This document shows positions 1-10,552 of a stretch of 64,000 nucleotides of DNA, one piece after another. The notes under the pieces were generated by a model. That model did no database searches. It was not told the DNA's origin and saw only the letters and a program-made list of their open reading frames with translations. Source of the DNA: Blattamonas nauphoetae (Eukaryota; Preaxostyla; Oxymonadida); assembly GCA_033064195.1 (NCBI GenBank), contig JARBJD010000172.1, positions 92,685 through 156,684 on the forward strand. The letters are read 5' to 3'. A program made the translations under genes and the position numbers. Every line of letters starts with the position of its first letter. The first letter of the stretch is position 1.

Positions 1-293
1 TACAGAGAAGAGTGATTCCATGCAAGAACAACACTGAAAACAAATGGAGAAGAAGAAAGAAATCAAAAAATTGATTCCAATGCAGCATAGTTCGACCAAG
101 CTCCAAATTTGGTGATGAGGAAAGTTGGGATTTCAGAGGAAAGCGATGATCGGACGAATGATGGTGATTTCGAATCTGAAAGAAAGCAAGAAAGAAAGGA
201 AATTCATATAAAATACGACCACATACAAAGAATGTCAAACAATTTCATCAGTTCAGCCTGGAAAGCAAGAATGAACAGAAGTGAAGATGAAAG
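1..293. other. No supported gene
   Basis: Purine-rich sequence with only short open frames. I see no domain, splice-supported exon or RNA gene here. It could be the tail of something that begins left of the window. Confidence 0.4.
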
Positions 294-459
294 ACCAGTC
301 GCTTCGTGAGAACCATCTCCGCAACCATCCGTCTCGTTGGCATCGTCTCCGCAACCATCCGACTCGTTGGCATCGTCTCCGCAACCATCCGACTGGTTGG
401 CATCGTCTCCGCAGCCATCCGACTCGTTGGCATCGTCTCCGCAACCAGTCGCTTCGTGA
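294..459. repeat. 30-bp tandem repeat with flanking direct repeat
   Basis: Four units of 30 bp (321-350, 351-380, 381-410, 411-440) plus a partial fifth differ at only a few bases. The unit starts gcaaccatcc and ends catcgtctcc. The array is bracketed by a 16-bp direct repeat, accagtcgcttcgtga, at 294-309 and 444-459. Because 30 is a multiple of three, several frames stay open on both strands and produce spurious repetitive ORFs. No signal or domain supports translation. Confidence 0.9.
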
Positions 460-499
460 CAACCCCCTCCTCCTCAACCTTCCGAATCGTTGACTTCAT

Positions 500-683
500 C
501 TAAACCAAGTCTCTCTCTTTTCTCACTTCGACATCCCACTTTGTGAACGAAGTTAGTTCGCGACCCTTTACCTTAATCTATCATTTTCAATCTTTGAAAT
601 TGCTCGATTCTCCTTTTCTCTCTATTCCACGTCTCTGTCATTCATTAAAGACACATTATAAACCAAAATAGAGACAATAATAA
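500..683. other. No supported gene
   Basis: Pyrimidine-rich sequence between the tandem array and the next repeats. Nothing recognisable on either strand. Confidence 0.4.
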
Positions 684-744
684 CAGATCTGCGTGTAGAC
701 TTTCAGATCTGCGTCTAGACCGATCTGCAGATCTGCGTCTAGAC
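684..744. repeat. Three 17-bp repeats
   Basis: The 17-mer cagatctgcgtctagac occurs at 704-720 and 728-744, and with one change at 684-700. The unit contains two restriction-like palindromes, agatct and gtctagac. The cluster lies just outside the left end of the inverted-repeat element at 761. Confidence 0.8.
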
Positions 745-760
745 TTTTTCGGATCTGAGC

Positions 761-1162
761 CTACTGAGGTTACACAATTCATGGAATTTGGAACTTTCCT
801 GCAAGATGACAAGAAAAATTGCGAACCTTTCTTCCAGCTTCGATTCGTGTCATGTCACCACTAGACCATAATAGTCGTCGAGATGTTGAGAATCGTCCGT
901 GAGGAGGACTGGTCATCAGATGTTGATCTCGCGTTTGAATCTGCGTTCGACTGTCAACCCGACGGAAAAGGTCGTTTCAATGAGATGGAATTTTGCAGAG
1001 CGTGCTGACAACGATATTGAACTGTAGATTGTGGATGACGTGACTCGGTCTCGTAACAGGATGTGATGGTGGAAAGAGGAGATCAATCAATCCAATAATA
1101 AACAGAGTATCAACAAGTTTCAAACAAAGTTCCAAATTCCCTGAGCCATGTAACCTCAGTAG
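761..1162. mobile_element. Small non-autonomous TIR element (MITE-like)
   Basis: The ends are imperfect inverted repeats of about 40 bp. The first 14 bases, ctactgaggttaca (761-774), are exactly inverted at 1149-1162, and a second block, ggaatttggaacttt, is conserved further in on both sides. The 402-bp interior has no coding capacity that I can support. I could not find a convincing target-site duplication, so the superfamily is unassigned. Confidence 0.6.
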
Positions 1163-1584
1163 ACTTACCCGTTCGTGCCGGTGCTGTTGATGTTGTTGTG
1201 GGGAGTGTGTCTCGCTCTCGCTTCTTGGAAGACTACGAACATGGCTGTGCGATCATCTCTACTCTTCTCCGTGCGATTGTTCAGAATGCAAAAATAACAG
1301 ACATTGTCCATTTCGACTTCTCTCCTCTCGTGAACAGCACATGAGGATGAAGAAACAGAAAGGAAGATCATCTGTTGACAGGATGCAATTTAGATATATG
1401 CTCCAAGTGATACTGTTTTGGGAATATAGGCTATTGAAGACAGCACAAGATCATTGTCAGGCATACAGTCAGGACTTCGAACACAACAGCCCTTTTTCAT
1501 GATCTCCAACCGGATGGGTCGATTGAACAAAGAAGCGCTGGCGAGTGTGAAAATGAGTGAATGTGAAAGCGAGATGATTGAGAT
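1163..1584. other. No supported gene
   Basis: Sequence downstream of the SPRY fragment. No domain or splice-supported exon seen. Confidence 0.35.
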
Positions 1585-2115
1585 TCATGTGAGCAACGGG
1601 GACAACTTTTGAAAGCTCAAAATTGAAACATATGCACCATCTTCAGGAAGGTAAAAGGCAAATCGGACTTTCGGTGGGAAGCAGCGGAATGTGTGTGGTT
1701 GAACCTTGTCGTCCACCAATAGAACGAATGTGTGTCTCATCATATTCAATATGAGAGTCACCTTTTCGCCATTTATTGCCATTTTATTGCCGTGGGACGC
1801 CCTCTTGCCATATTCATGAGTGTATCCTTTCCGTACTTCATAAAGCCAAGCGGAAAAACTGTTTGGAAGGACAGATGTACTGTCACTGTTAAAGTCCGAC
1901 GAGTTGATCAGACCAACGCCTGGAAATGTGAAAAAGAAGAAAGAAACAGTTTCCATCGTGATGACTGCAATACAGGTCCATTTTCCACACGCCTGGAAAG
2001 GTGAATTCGTGAGAGAAACACGATTTGGCTTCACGTACAGTGCTTGTGATATGTCTTCCTTCCTTCAAGAATTTGCGGTCGTCGTAAATGGGCGATTCTC
2101 TTTGAAAGGTCGCAA
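1585..2115 (-). CDS. SPRY-domain protein, 3' part
   Basis: This is the C-terminal part of a SPRY (B30.2-like) protein, a beta-sandwich fold used for protein binding; the partner is unknown. Two exons are supported: about 2115-1948 and 1919-1585, separated by a 28-nt intron at 1920-1947 (starts GTTTCT, ends TTCCAG, phase 1). Splicing joins GVWKMDLYCSHHDGN to CVGLINSS. The second SPRY gene of this window (41091-46908) has an intron at the same place and phase and shares the preceding motif KSCFS..E.T..GVWK. Later strands NGEKVTL, VDDKVQPHTF and VRFAFYL match the SPRY pattern. Upstream of about 2115 the frame meets a stop, so the 5' end is either in an unplaced exon or lost. Whether the gene is alive is unclear. 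Confidence 0.6.
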
Positions 2116-2887
2116 AACACTATGGTGCGTCCCAAAAAATCATTTTTTGCACAATTACCGTTCATCTGTTTAGTCGACAGAAAAAGAGTGAATTACTGGA
2201 TTTCAAGTAGGATCGCGTTCGATAAAGCCATTTTTTGATCCGGACACTTTTGCACACTTTTTATCACAGAACAAGTTGAAAAATGGAGAAATGATGTAAA
2301 ACAACGTAAAAACCCTATTCTGTGTGAGAGAACCAATACAAATACATCTATTGAAGAAAAAGACGTGAAAAGTGCGGATCGGAAGATTCGACAAGATTGA
2401 TGAATTTAGACTTAAGAATTGGAGAGACATATCCAATTAAGGTGGTTTGAGATATAAAGTGAAGGGAAATTGAGATTGATCTGAATTAGAGGACAAGGAG
2501 GACGATCAACAAGTCCGTGTCAGTTTGTGATCTATAAGATGAGAAATTCATGACAAAAGATACATGATCGAGTGAAAACAGGAGAAAGCATCAGATAGGT
2601 GAACAGGCCAGATTGTTTTCTGCCTGTTAGACACGATCCGTCTCACCTGAAAAAAGTGCTGAGTGTCTGTCAATGTGAACGAAATAAATGACACAAACCA
2701 AAAGAATCGCATGCAATACACGGTATAAGGTCGGTTCAATCATCGATCTGACCGATTAAAGTTGTTTGATGGAGAATGAGTCACCTGATCTTTGAATTTG
2801 TAGAAAAGTGAGTGAAAATGAAAAAAAGAGATAATATAAACCTTCAAGATGGAGATTTTGATTGTTCCTGGGAGATGAATAGCTTTC
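2116..2887. other. No firmly supported gene
   Basis: This may include upstream exons of the SPRY gene on the minus strand, but no frame carries a recognisable motif and I could not place splice sites. AT-rich stretches near 2260-2460 look non-coding. Confidence 0.35.
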
Positions 2888-3626
2888 TCAACGATCTTTC
2901 AAATGTTGACGGAGTTGTAACGCACGCGTCCTTTCATTCAGAATCGCCCAAATTGAGATAACGTCTTCTCGTTCAGGAATCACCGATTTGTAGAAGCGAA
3001 GCTGGGGAACCACATTTGAAGGGTTGAGACCAATTTTTTCCTCCAAAGTTTTCTTCAACGCCTGAAACTCCTCCTTCTTCCTGCTCTTTTCATCGATCAT
3101 TGTGTCCTGTTTGGTATTCTTTCCGTCATTCGCTTTGCTCGGTTGGTCTGTGTCTCGAATGGTCACTTGTGATTGAAGGAGTTCATCGTTCTTTGGAGGT
3201 ATTTGGCCATCATTCTTCACGATTGTTTGGATTTCGGAGATGATCTGACACGCCTTGATCTTCGAGGAAAGACCGAAAACGACAATGATGGAAGAAGAAG
3301 CAGAAACAACGAGATCAAAGAATGAAGGAAAGAAAGAGGCAAGGGAGACGTGAGAGAGGGGGTCGATGAATAAAGTTACAATTCGAGGGCAAACTGTGTA
3401 AGGATCGCCACTTCCATCAACTGTTGATTCTCCAAGTGTCATCAGTTCTCGATTGGGAATGAATCCTGTCTGGGAAAGATCATCGTGTGAGAAGTGACAG
3501 ACTGGTTCAACATCACATTCGGCCTGATACTCTCCAATACTCGGTTCAATGGATGGCTAAAAGTCAGAAAAGTCAAAGGAAAGTGCATTAAAAGGGAGTA
3601 TAAACCTCTACCAAAGCTGACGACAT
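2888..3626 (-). CDS. Unknown protein, two exons
   Basis: I do not recognise this protein. Exon 1 (3626-3606) encodes MSSALVE. A 49-nt intron (3605-3557, GTTTAT...CTTTTAG) follows, then exon 2 (3556-2888), giving about 229 residues. The splice is supported because it joins an ATG-led exon in phase to a long frame that has no good start of its own. Residues 75-110 are hydrophobic and serine-rich. The middle is polar and lysine-rich (KSRKKEEFQALKKTLEEK) and probably helical. A very weak resemblance of the SSIIVVFGLSS stretch to the strand before a kinesin P-loop is not backed by any ATP-binding motif. The gene ends 72 bp from the transposon at 3699, which sits just upstream of its start and may have displaced its promoter. 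Confidence 0.5.
3557..3605 (-). other. Intron, 49 nt
   Basis: GT-AG intron read on the minus strand: starts GTTTATACTC and ends TCTGACTTTTAG, with a TGAC branch-point-like motif 6 nt before the acceptor. Removal joins GAG to CCA in phase 0. Confidence 0.65.
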
Positions 3627-3698
3627 TTGACTTCAAACAAAGATAAACGATCTGACCCGCAAACATATTCCGTTTTAGATTTCATGAGACGTACCAAT

Positions 3699-6199
3699 AG
3701 ACCCAACCCGTGTATAATGGGAAAACTCGTGATCACGAAGGGCAATTCGGTTAACGCAACTTAACTCGAGATACCTTGTGAAAACCGAATAAACAGCAGA
3801 AAAACCGAATAAACCACACTTCACTCGAGTTCTCACCCCATAACATTTTTTTCAGGTTGATCTTGACAAACTTTCGTCGAATTGATTCATTTCATCGTGT
3901 TTCCTCATTTATAACTTGTCATTAGTACGAAAAGAAACAAATTATTGAAGAAAAACTCTTTTAAAAAATTCGAAGTCGATCCGACCCTTATATCGAAATT
4001 TTTCCAAAATTCTCACTATAACCGTCGGCGACGCCCCTACGTATTTGAATTGAACTTACCTCAAGTAGGTTCTGTGTCATCTCGATGTAAGTCGCTCTTG
4101 CTTGGATATTGGTTCCCTCTCGCTGTCCGCAGACATCATTCATGGAACTTGGGTCGGGTAGGATTTCATGGGCTCGCGCTAATATGGTCCTCCCCAAGTG
4201 TCGAAGTGAATGTCAGTCGCCAGGAAACAGAATGAGGATGCCCAGAATGTGGGCCTAACAGCAAGACGTTGTCTAAAGAATTAGACACAGAAAACAAATC
4301 AAATATTTCTAAAAAACATGAAAAACAAGAATGTGGGAGTTTTTATCATTTATGACAGTTTAAGACTCTTCAACGTCGTTTTGAGAACATTTTTCAACAA
4401 AATTGAGAAAAGTAAGTGTGTGTTGTGAATTGTGATGAATATTTTAGTCAGAATCTGAAATATCAAAGACTCCATCGAATCCTGTTGTTCTTGGATCATA
4501 ATCATTCTCAAAGTCCTCAATCTCGGCTTGATGTTTTCGATAGAGTTGTTTTCTCCGTGGAATTCGTGATTCTTTTCTTGAAGAGGCCGAAAGAGCCCTC
4601 TCATGAAAATCGTCTGGAAGTCGGTAATTGTGTCCTTTTCGAGGTGAATATTGGTTAACCAGCACGCATTTTTGAAGTCTTGCGTGATATGTTTGACGCC
4701 AGCAGTGTATTTCCCTCCCATTCGGAAGCCACAGCCATTTGAGTCTTCCGAAGAATCTCTCCACTTGAACTCTGTCAGACGCAATTCTCACATTGAGTTC
4801 ATTCTGTTCTTCTTCGTTTGTTCTTTCTTTTTTTCTTCTGTTCGGACGATTGAATCGAAGAGTTGGAAAATCTCCGAGATATCCCATGTCGCCTTGAATT
4901 CCCCATTTTGGGTCGTTGTCTTGTGGATAGAGCTCTTTCTCCTGGTCTGTCTTGTTCAGATATTGTTCGATCGGTTGGAGAGTCTTTTGGAGTAGAGCAA
5001 CATCGTGGATTGAGCCAGCAACACAATCAGAAACGAAGAGCGCTTTGTAGGGTGGTTTGGCTTCAACACACACTTGAGCCTTCATCGCATAACAATAATG
5101 ATGACCTTCCCAAAGTACTTTCTTATCTTCAAAATCCGTCAATGGTCTGGGGACAACAATTGTTGTTGCATCAATATAAAGCGCGGTGAAAGGGAAATTG
5201 GCTTGAAAATTTGGAGTTGGGCGAGGCGGGACAGAATATCGTTCCTGAAGGACAGTGAACAGGAGAGGGCGAATGTGTAGAATTGCTTTAGATGCGAGAT
5301 TTGGACTGATTCCCAATGCCGATGCCAGTCGATTGATTTTAACTGTTGAGCTCAACCATTCAAGATAAACGACTAATTCATCTTTGAGAGTGAGTTTCCC
5401 TTTGGTCCTGGATGATTGTATTCTGGACAATTCGATTGGATGAGAGCGGAGAGATGAAGAAGAGTGTCTTTCTCCAATCTGAGTTGTTTCCACAAGTTTG
5501 CATCGTCATACTTCGACCAAATGATTCCTCCACTTTCTGGAATTGGCACAATTGGTTTTGCTGACAGAAAGACTTGTCTTTGTTTGTTTTTGAGTTCTCC
5601 AAGAGACACAATGGAAGTTGAAGATTCTCGCTTTTGAGGCCTGATAGTGGGCGAAGCTGACCGAATATCAACAGATGATCGTGACGATTGTGAAGATTGA
5701 GGTGTTGAAAAAGTGATCTCGAATCTGTCAACGAGTTTTGTGATGAGAAGGGAGAATTGATGGTGAAACTTGGGGACGGGAATCCAATGAAACTTCCAGC
5801 AGAGGGTCGTAATCTTCAAAGAGAAAGAACAAAATATCAAAATAAAAGCTCACACTGGAATGGTGTTTGTGGAGTTCCAGGTTTGAGAATGATCTGTGAA
5901 TGTTGTGGTGACGGTGTCACATTTTCGTCCCTCAAATCTTGACTATCCATCTTTTTCACCTAATATGATCAGAAATCAGTTGAAAAGAAGTGATAATATC
6001 AACTTTTTCAGATGTTCTTTTTTTCTCAAAAAACAGTTATGGGAAGGAACTCGAGTGAAATGTGTCAATTCGGTTGTGAACGTGTGCAACTCGGTTTTCA
6101 AGAGTTATCTCGAGTTAACCATGAATAACTCGAGTGTCCACAGTCTTACTCAATTGTTTCATTTTTCTCGAGATTACCCATAAAACTCGGGTTGGGTCT
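3699..6199. mobile_element. Complete DNA transposon (Harbinger/IS5-like)
   Basis: The element is bounded by inverted ends that begin identically with agacccaacccg and stay similar for about 150 bp. Both ends carry repeated ctcgag-containing motifs and poly-A/T blocks. It is flanked by a 3-bp direct repeat, aat (3696-3698 and 6200-6202), as expected for a target duplication of the PIF/Harbinger-IS5 group. A 2-bp ta duplication with ends starting gaccc is an alternative reading. The single gene inside is a DDE_Tnp_4-type transposase on the minus strand, now frameshifted. Sub-terminal ctcgagt motifs recur in both orientations and may be transposase-binding sites (inference). Confidence 0.85.
4444..5950 (-). 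pseudogene. DDE_Tnp_4 transposase, frameshifted
   Basis: Transposase of the element at 3699-6199. It would cut and paste the element through an RNase H-like DDE core. The C-terminal frame (stop at 4444) shows a helix-turn-helix (SALGISPNLASKAI), then YIDATTI (first Asp), SIHDVALL (second Asp region) and VQVERFFGRLKW (Glu). The upstream frame (from about 5730 to 5380) holds SLGELKNKQRQVFLSAKP and WSKYDDANLW. It overlaps the core frame at a -1 shift near 5396-5402, at the run aaaggga. A likely first exon starts at ATG 5950 and ends at a 40-42-nt intron (5814 to 5853/5855, acceptor TTTGAAG). Joining it needs another 1-nt shift near 5720. Two shifts make decay the simplest reading. No gene for the second, Myb-like Harbinger protein is present. 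Confidence 0.75.
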
Positions 6200-6390
6200 A
6201 ATGATACAGAAAGATTTATGACCATTTTGATAGATAGTAGTCATTTGGAGACGATTTGGATATCTCAGAGGAATAAAACAACAGAATTCACTTTTCTTGA
6301 TTCGGAGCTTGATCAAACCATTATCACTTTCTCACATCTCCATTCCTGATCGCCAGTCTTCTCCCATTTCAGCCTTTCAAAGTCCCCTCC

Positions 6391-9300
6391 ATGTGCGTCC
6401 TCCTTTTCATTTTTCTGTCCATATCAAGCATATCATCTCCCTCTACCAAAATTAGCCTCCCGCAACTTCTTCAGCCATTCACTCAAAAGGACAATCATCA
6501 TGCGGTTGATGATGTTCTCCAACTACCTAATACCAAAGTGAAATGCTTGAATTTTGAAGTGATGTCGTCAAATCTGTCGTTGAATGGACAGAACGACACA
6601 ACTATCATTCTCGATTCGCCAAGTTCAAATGAACAGCTATCGCCTTTTCGTCTGCGGTCCAATCTACACACTATTCAACCTCGCCTGTTCGTTGTCAGGA
6701 ACGCAACATTCTCTCTTTCTCAAGTGAGAATGGAACTCGATCACGAAACGGCAAACTCAGATGTCCTGTTCGCCTCGATCTGTTCATCATATCTTCGGGC
6801 ATCGCACATTGAGTTCACTCGAAGTGGTTGGGGACCATTGATGACACTTGAGAGGATGGAGGAGTTCTCGAACGTGGACCCCTCGATCACACTCGCGAAC
6901 TGTGTGATCCACTCGAAATCAGGTCGAATGGGGGCAGTTTTGTCCGATACCCGTGGATTGGAGGGACATGAAAGCATTTTCCTAACGATTTTGAACAGCA
7001 AAGTGGAGAACCAACAGATCGTTGGACACGATGGGATTGGAGTGGGGGAAGGAGCGGACGGAACGGGATTTCTGGGATTTTCAGGAATCACGACGGCATT
7101 CGTCGGGATTTCGTTTTGGAATGTTTCGTCGCTTCCTGGTTCTGTCGCTTCCGCCTCGCCTTCGTTTCGTCAACAAATGATTGGGAGCTCGGTTTGGGGA
7201 AGCAACAACCATCTGAGCGGATCGACAGTGCGGGACATGAACAGCGGAGGGAGCGTGCTGTGCTCGAACACGACATTCAGTTGGTGCAGCACAACAAGCG
7301 AGGAGCGCCCTTCCTCCTCTCAACGCCATCCTTCCTCACTCTCCTCCAATGCAAAGTACGAACACACAACATTCGATGGAAATGACGGAAATGTCAATGT
7401 CACTCGGCTGAACATCACAACAGACACCACCGTCACCAACTGCACTTTCCAAAACATGGCATATTCAACATCAAAGTCTCGCGATGGCGGATCTGCACTT
7501 TATTTTGTCTCCGTCACCAACACCCTCACTATTCTCAAATCCTCGTTCGTGAATTGCACCGTTGTCAGATTGCAGATGTATGCATCACTGTCCGGTGGAT
7601 GTATTTTCGCGTGGGGATCATCAAACGCGTCAACCAATTCGATCGTCTCCGTCCACAATTGCTCGTTCGTCGACTGGTATCCAACCAACATCGACAATGA
7701 GATGCACACTGGTGGAGGTATCGGTTTCTACAACACGAGCCCTTCGGTCACCATCTCTGATTCCAGCTTCACTCTGACTGGCTCAAAATCACAAGATAGG
7801 AATGGGGGCTTTCTTTCAAGTGACCACTCGTCGTCGCAGGCGTCTCTGTTTCTCGTTTCAAACTGTCGGCTCACCGGAGACAAGTCGTCCATTGGGTATC
7901 CGATATATCGTTCTCAGAGCACAAATTCAATGGCACAGATGATCATCATTGACACAGCCATCATCGACACAAATTCCAATGTCCACCTCGACACTGTGAC
8001 AGGTTCTCGGCCGTTTCAGATGACGAGAACAACACTTCATTCTGGGCAATTCTCAATCACTAAATCCGTGTCAACGAAGATCGATCCCATCAGTGTCGTT
8101 GACTGTGAGTTCGTTGACTTTTCTGTAACCTCATCAGATTCTTCATCCGATTTCTACTTTTTTGGAACACGATTCACAAGTCGTTTGTCATCTCTGAAAG
8201 CAACACTCCTTTATTTTGAGCGCACACGACACGTCATTCTTCAGAACTGCACTGTCGAAAACCACAGGCTTGGAGCTTCTCGAACCATTGTTCACACAAA
8301 TGCTGTTTCTCTCATTCTCGACACATGCACCTTTCAGAACTGCACATCGTCACAACAACGGTCAACGCCGTTTAATCTCCTTGACACCGCCTTCTCTGCC
8401 CACTCCTGCTTCTTCACCGCACTCTCTTGTCGGCCAGCAAATCTCTTCCAAATTGAAAGAAACGGCTCCTTTCTCTTGGAGGACTGTCGCTTCGATCTCG
8501 CCACGTCAAATATGGCTGATATTATCTTCGACAAAGCCGCACCCACTTCACTTCTGAACGCATCTTCTGTCACCAACTGTTCGTCGAATCGGGAAATAAA
8601 TGTGACAACTGACGGGAAGACAGGCACTGTCTGTCCTCTCTTCAACATCATTCAGACTCCAACTGCGAAGTCTGAGATCAAGCTGGAGGCGGAGACAGAC
8701 GAGAATGGAAATCCGATCGAAACGATCGACACACTTTGGCCAGAAATCCAGTCAATCGAGACAGACAGTTCAACACTCCTCTCACTCTCCGATGGACCTT
8801 TCACCGAAAGTGAAATCCTGCCAATTCTGAGAGACGTCGAGATTGTCGGAAACGGAACCGAATCTGTGCACGTGACGCTTGACGAATCGCCTCGTCCTCA
8901 CACAACACAGTTGACAGCAGAACTCGAAGTGGGGGCTGGTGCCAACCTGACACTTCGCTCGATGACTCTCGTTCCTTCCTCGCCCTCCTCTCCACTTGTC
9001 GCAATGAAGGAAGATGGATTCCTGTCCGTGAAGAATGTTGTGGGGTGTGATAGCATGTGGAGAACAAAGGAGTTGTTCAGCATGTCAGCAGGAACGATTC
9101 GTTTCTTCCACTCTCGTTTCTCTTCCATCGCTGGTTCGACTGCGTTGATCGTTGTCTCAGGAAATGGATCAATCACACTGTCAGACACACTCTTTTTGAC
9201 CATCTCTCGCACTCACACCTCATCTGCCAATGGATCAGTGCAAAGCGGGAGTTGTGTGGAAGGTCGAACGAGTGGCTTGATTTCAATCACATTCTGCAAA

Positions 9301-10546
9301 TTTGGAGGATGTTCATCGAATGGCCGAGCAGGGGTGATTGACATTGTGTTGAACGACGCAACAAGCCGAGTCGAAATGGAAGGATGCCAATTTGATCAGA
9401 ACACAGCGGGATCAGAATTGGAAGAGGCTGAGAAGGGAGACGATGTTGTTCTGAAAGGATTCTCCAACGAACAACTCTCTCTCAACTTCACAACAATCGA
9501 ATCTCTGACAACCATCATCTCCTTCCTGATCGATGATTCCCATCCAATCGTTTCTATTCCGCACACCCTCAAATTTTCACAGAAAGGGTTCGACATGCCT
9601 CTCGCTTGGTCCTTCCCAAATGTTCTGTGCAAGAGTCTTCTGTCTGACATCATTCTCCAGTTCCTCCTCGGCTCTCGTCTCCACAACAATGTCCACACTG
9701 CCATCATAACAGATTGTGAGTATGTGGAAGAAATGAAGCCTTTTACGTTCAGAAACGGGTCAGTTGAGGTGAATCTGGACTCAAAGAAATCAAGAATCAA
9801 CGTCACTCAACCAAACAACACAGTATTCTGCACTCTGATCAATGCATCGTTTATGTTATCCTACCTCACCCTGTCAATCACAGAGATGACTAGTACAGTC
9901 TTCTCAGTCGATTCGAGCTCGTCAATTCATCTCTCGTATTTGACAATTTCATTCAGCAATAACACTCTCACCCATCAACTCATCAATTCCACAGGTCGAG
10001 TAACAAATGTCCTTGAGGTCCGTCTCCCGTCCGGTCTCACCCTTCTCAACGTCCCGTTCGTTCGACACATCAGAAAGTCGAATGATGGTGTCTTTCAATG
10101 GTTGGGCTCAGATGTGTCTGATGTGACTTTGACAAGTCACGCGTTTCTGACGATCGATGGGATGTCTTCAGCTGATGTTTTGTCGGGCTCTTCATTCATC
10201 AATCTCCACTCATCTTGTGATGGAAGTTTTCTGAATGCGAAGAACTGCAGTGTCTCGATGAAGTCGACATCGTTTGTGTCATGTTCAGCCCAACACGGTG
10301 GTGTTTGCAGTTTTGATTCCTGCGATGTGACCCTCTCTGACGTGTATTTCACGAATTGTTCATCGACAGCGACGAACGAGGATGGAACACCAATCGGAAG
10401 AGGAGGTGTTCTTCAGCTGAAAGGGACAACGGCCAAAACACCACTCTCCATGGAGAGAGTTCGATTTGAGTCGAATGAGGCAGAATTTGGAAATGATGTG
10501 TTTGTTGATGGTTCACTTCTTGAAGACGATGGTCCAGATCGTCTGA
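6391..10546 (+). CDS. Giant beta-helix membrane protein, N-terminal ectodomain
   Basis: First part of a giant surface protein whose coding sequence runs to 14830 but is broken twice. The ATG at 6391 starts a hydrophobic signal peptide (MCVLLFIFLSISSISS). The rest is a serine/threonine-rich, N-glycosylation-rich chain with many short repeats of the kind NCSF / NCTFQN / SCVVR and GGSALYF, typical of right-handed beta-helix (pectate-lyase or polymorphic outer-membrane protein-like) folds. That predicts a long extracellular stalk or adhesin. The frame stays open to 10755, but after about 10547 it stops looking like the family. The matching frame (+1) takes over within 15 bases, at 10547-10560, indicating a 1-nt indel. 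Single-exon to that point. Confidence 0.75.
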
Positions 10547-10552
10547 AAGATT

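Noticed and set aside
321-450. CRISPR-like direct repeats
   Set aside because: The 30-bp units are contiguous with no spacers, and the genome is eukaryotic.
2888-3626. A kinesin-like motor domain
   Set aside because: Only a vague strand similarity; no P-loop, switch I or switch II motifs.
4651-4995. A 114-codon plus-strand frame
   Set aside because: Antisense to the transposase catalytic core.
10500-10550. An intron explaining the frame change in the giant gene
   Set aside because: A 46-nt GT...AG segment ending at 10550 would fit the frame, but it removes family-like coding sequence, lacks the pyrimidine-rich 3' end of the other introns and has a weak acceptor (GAAAG).
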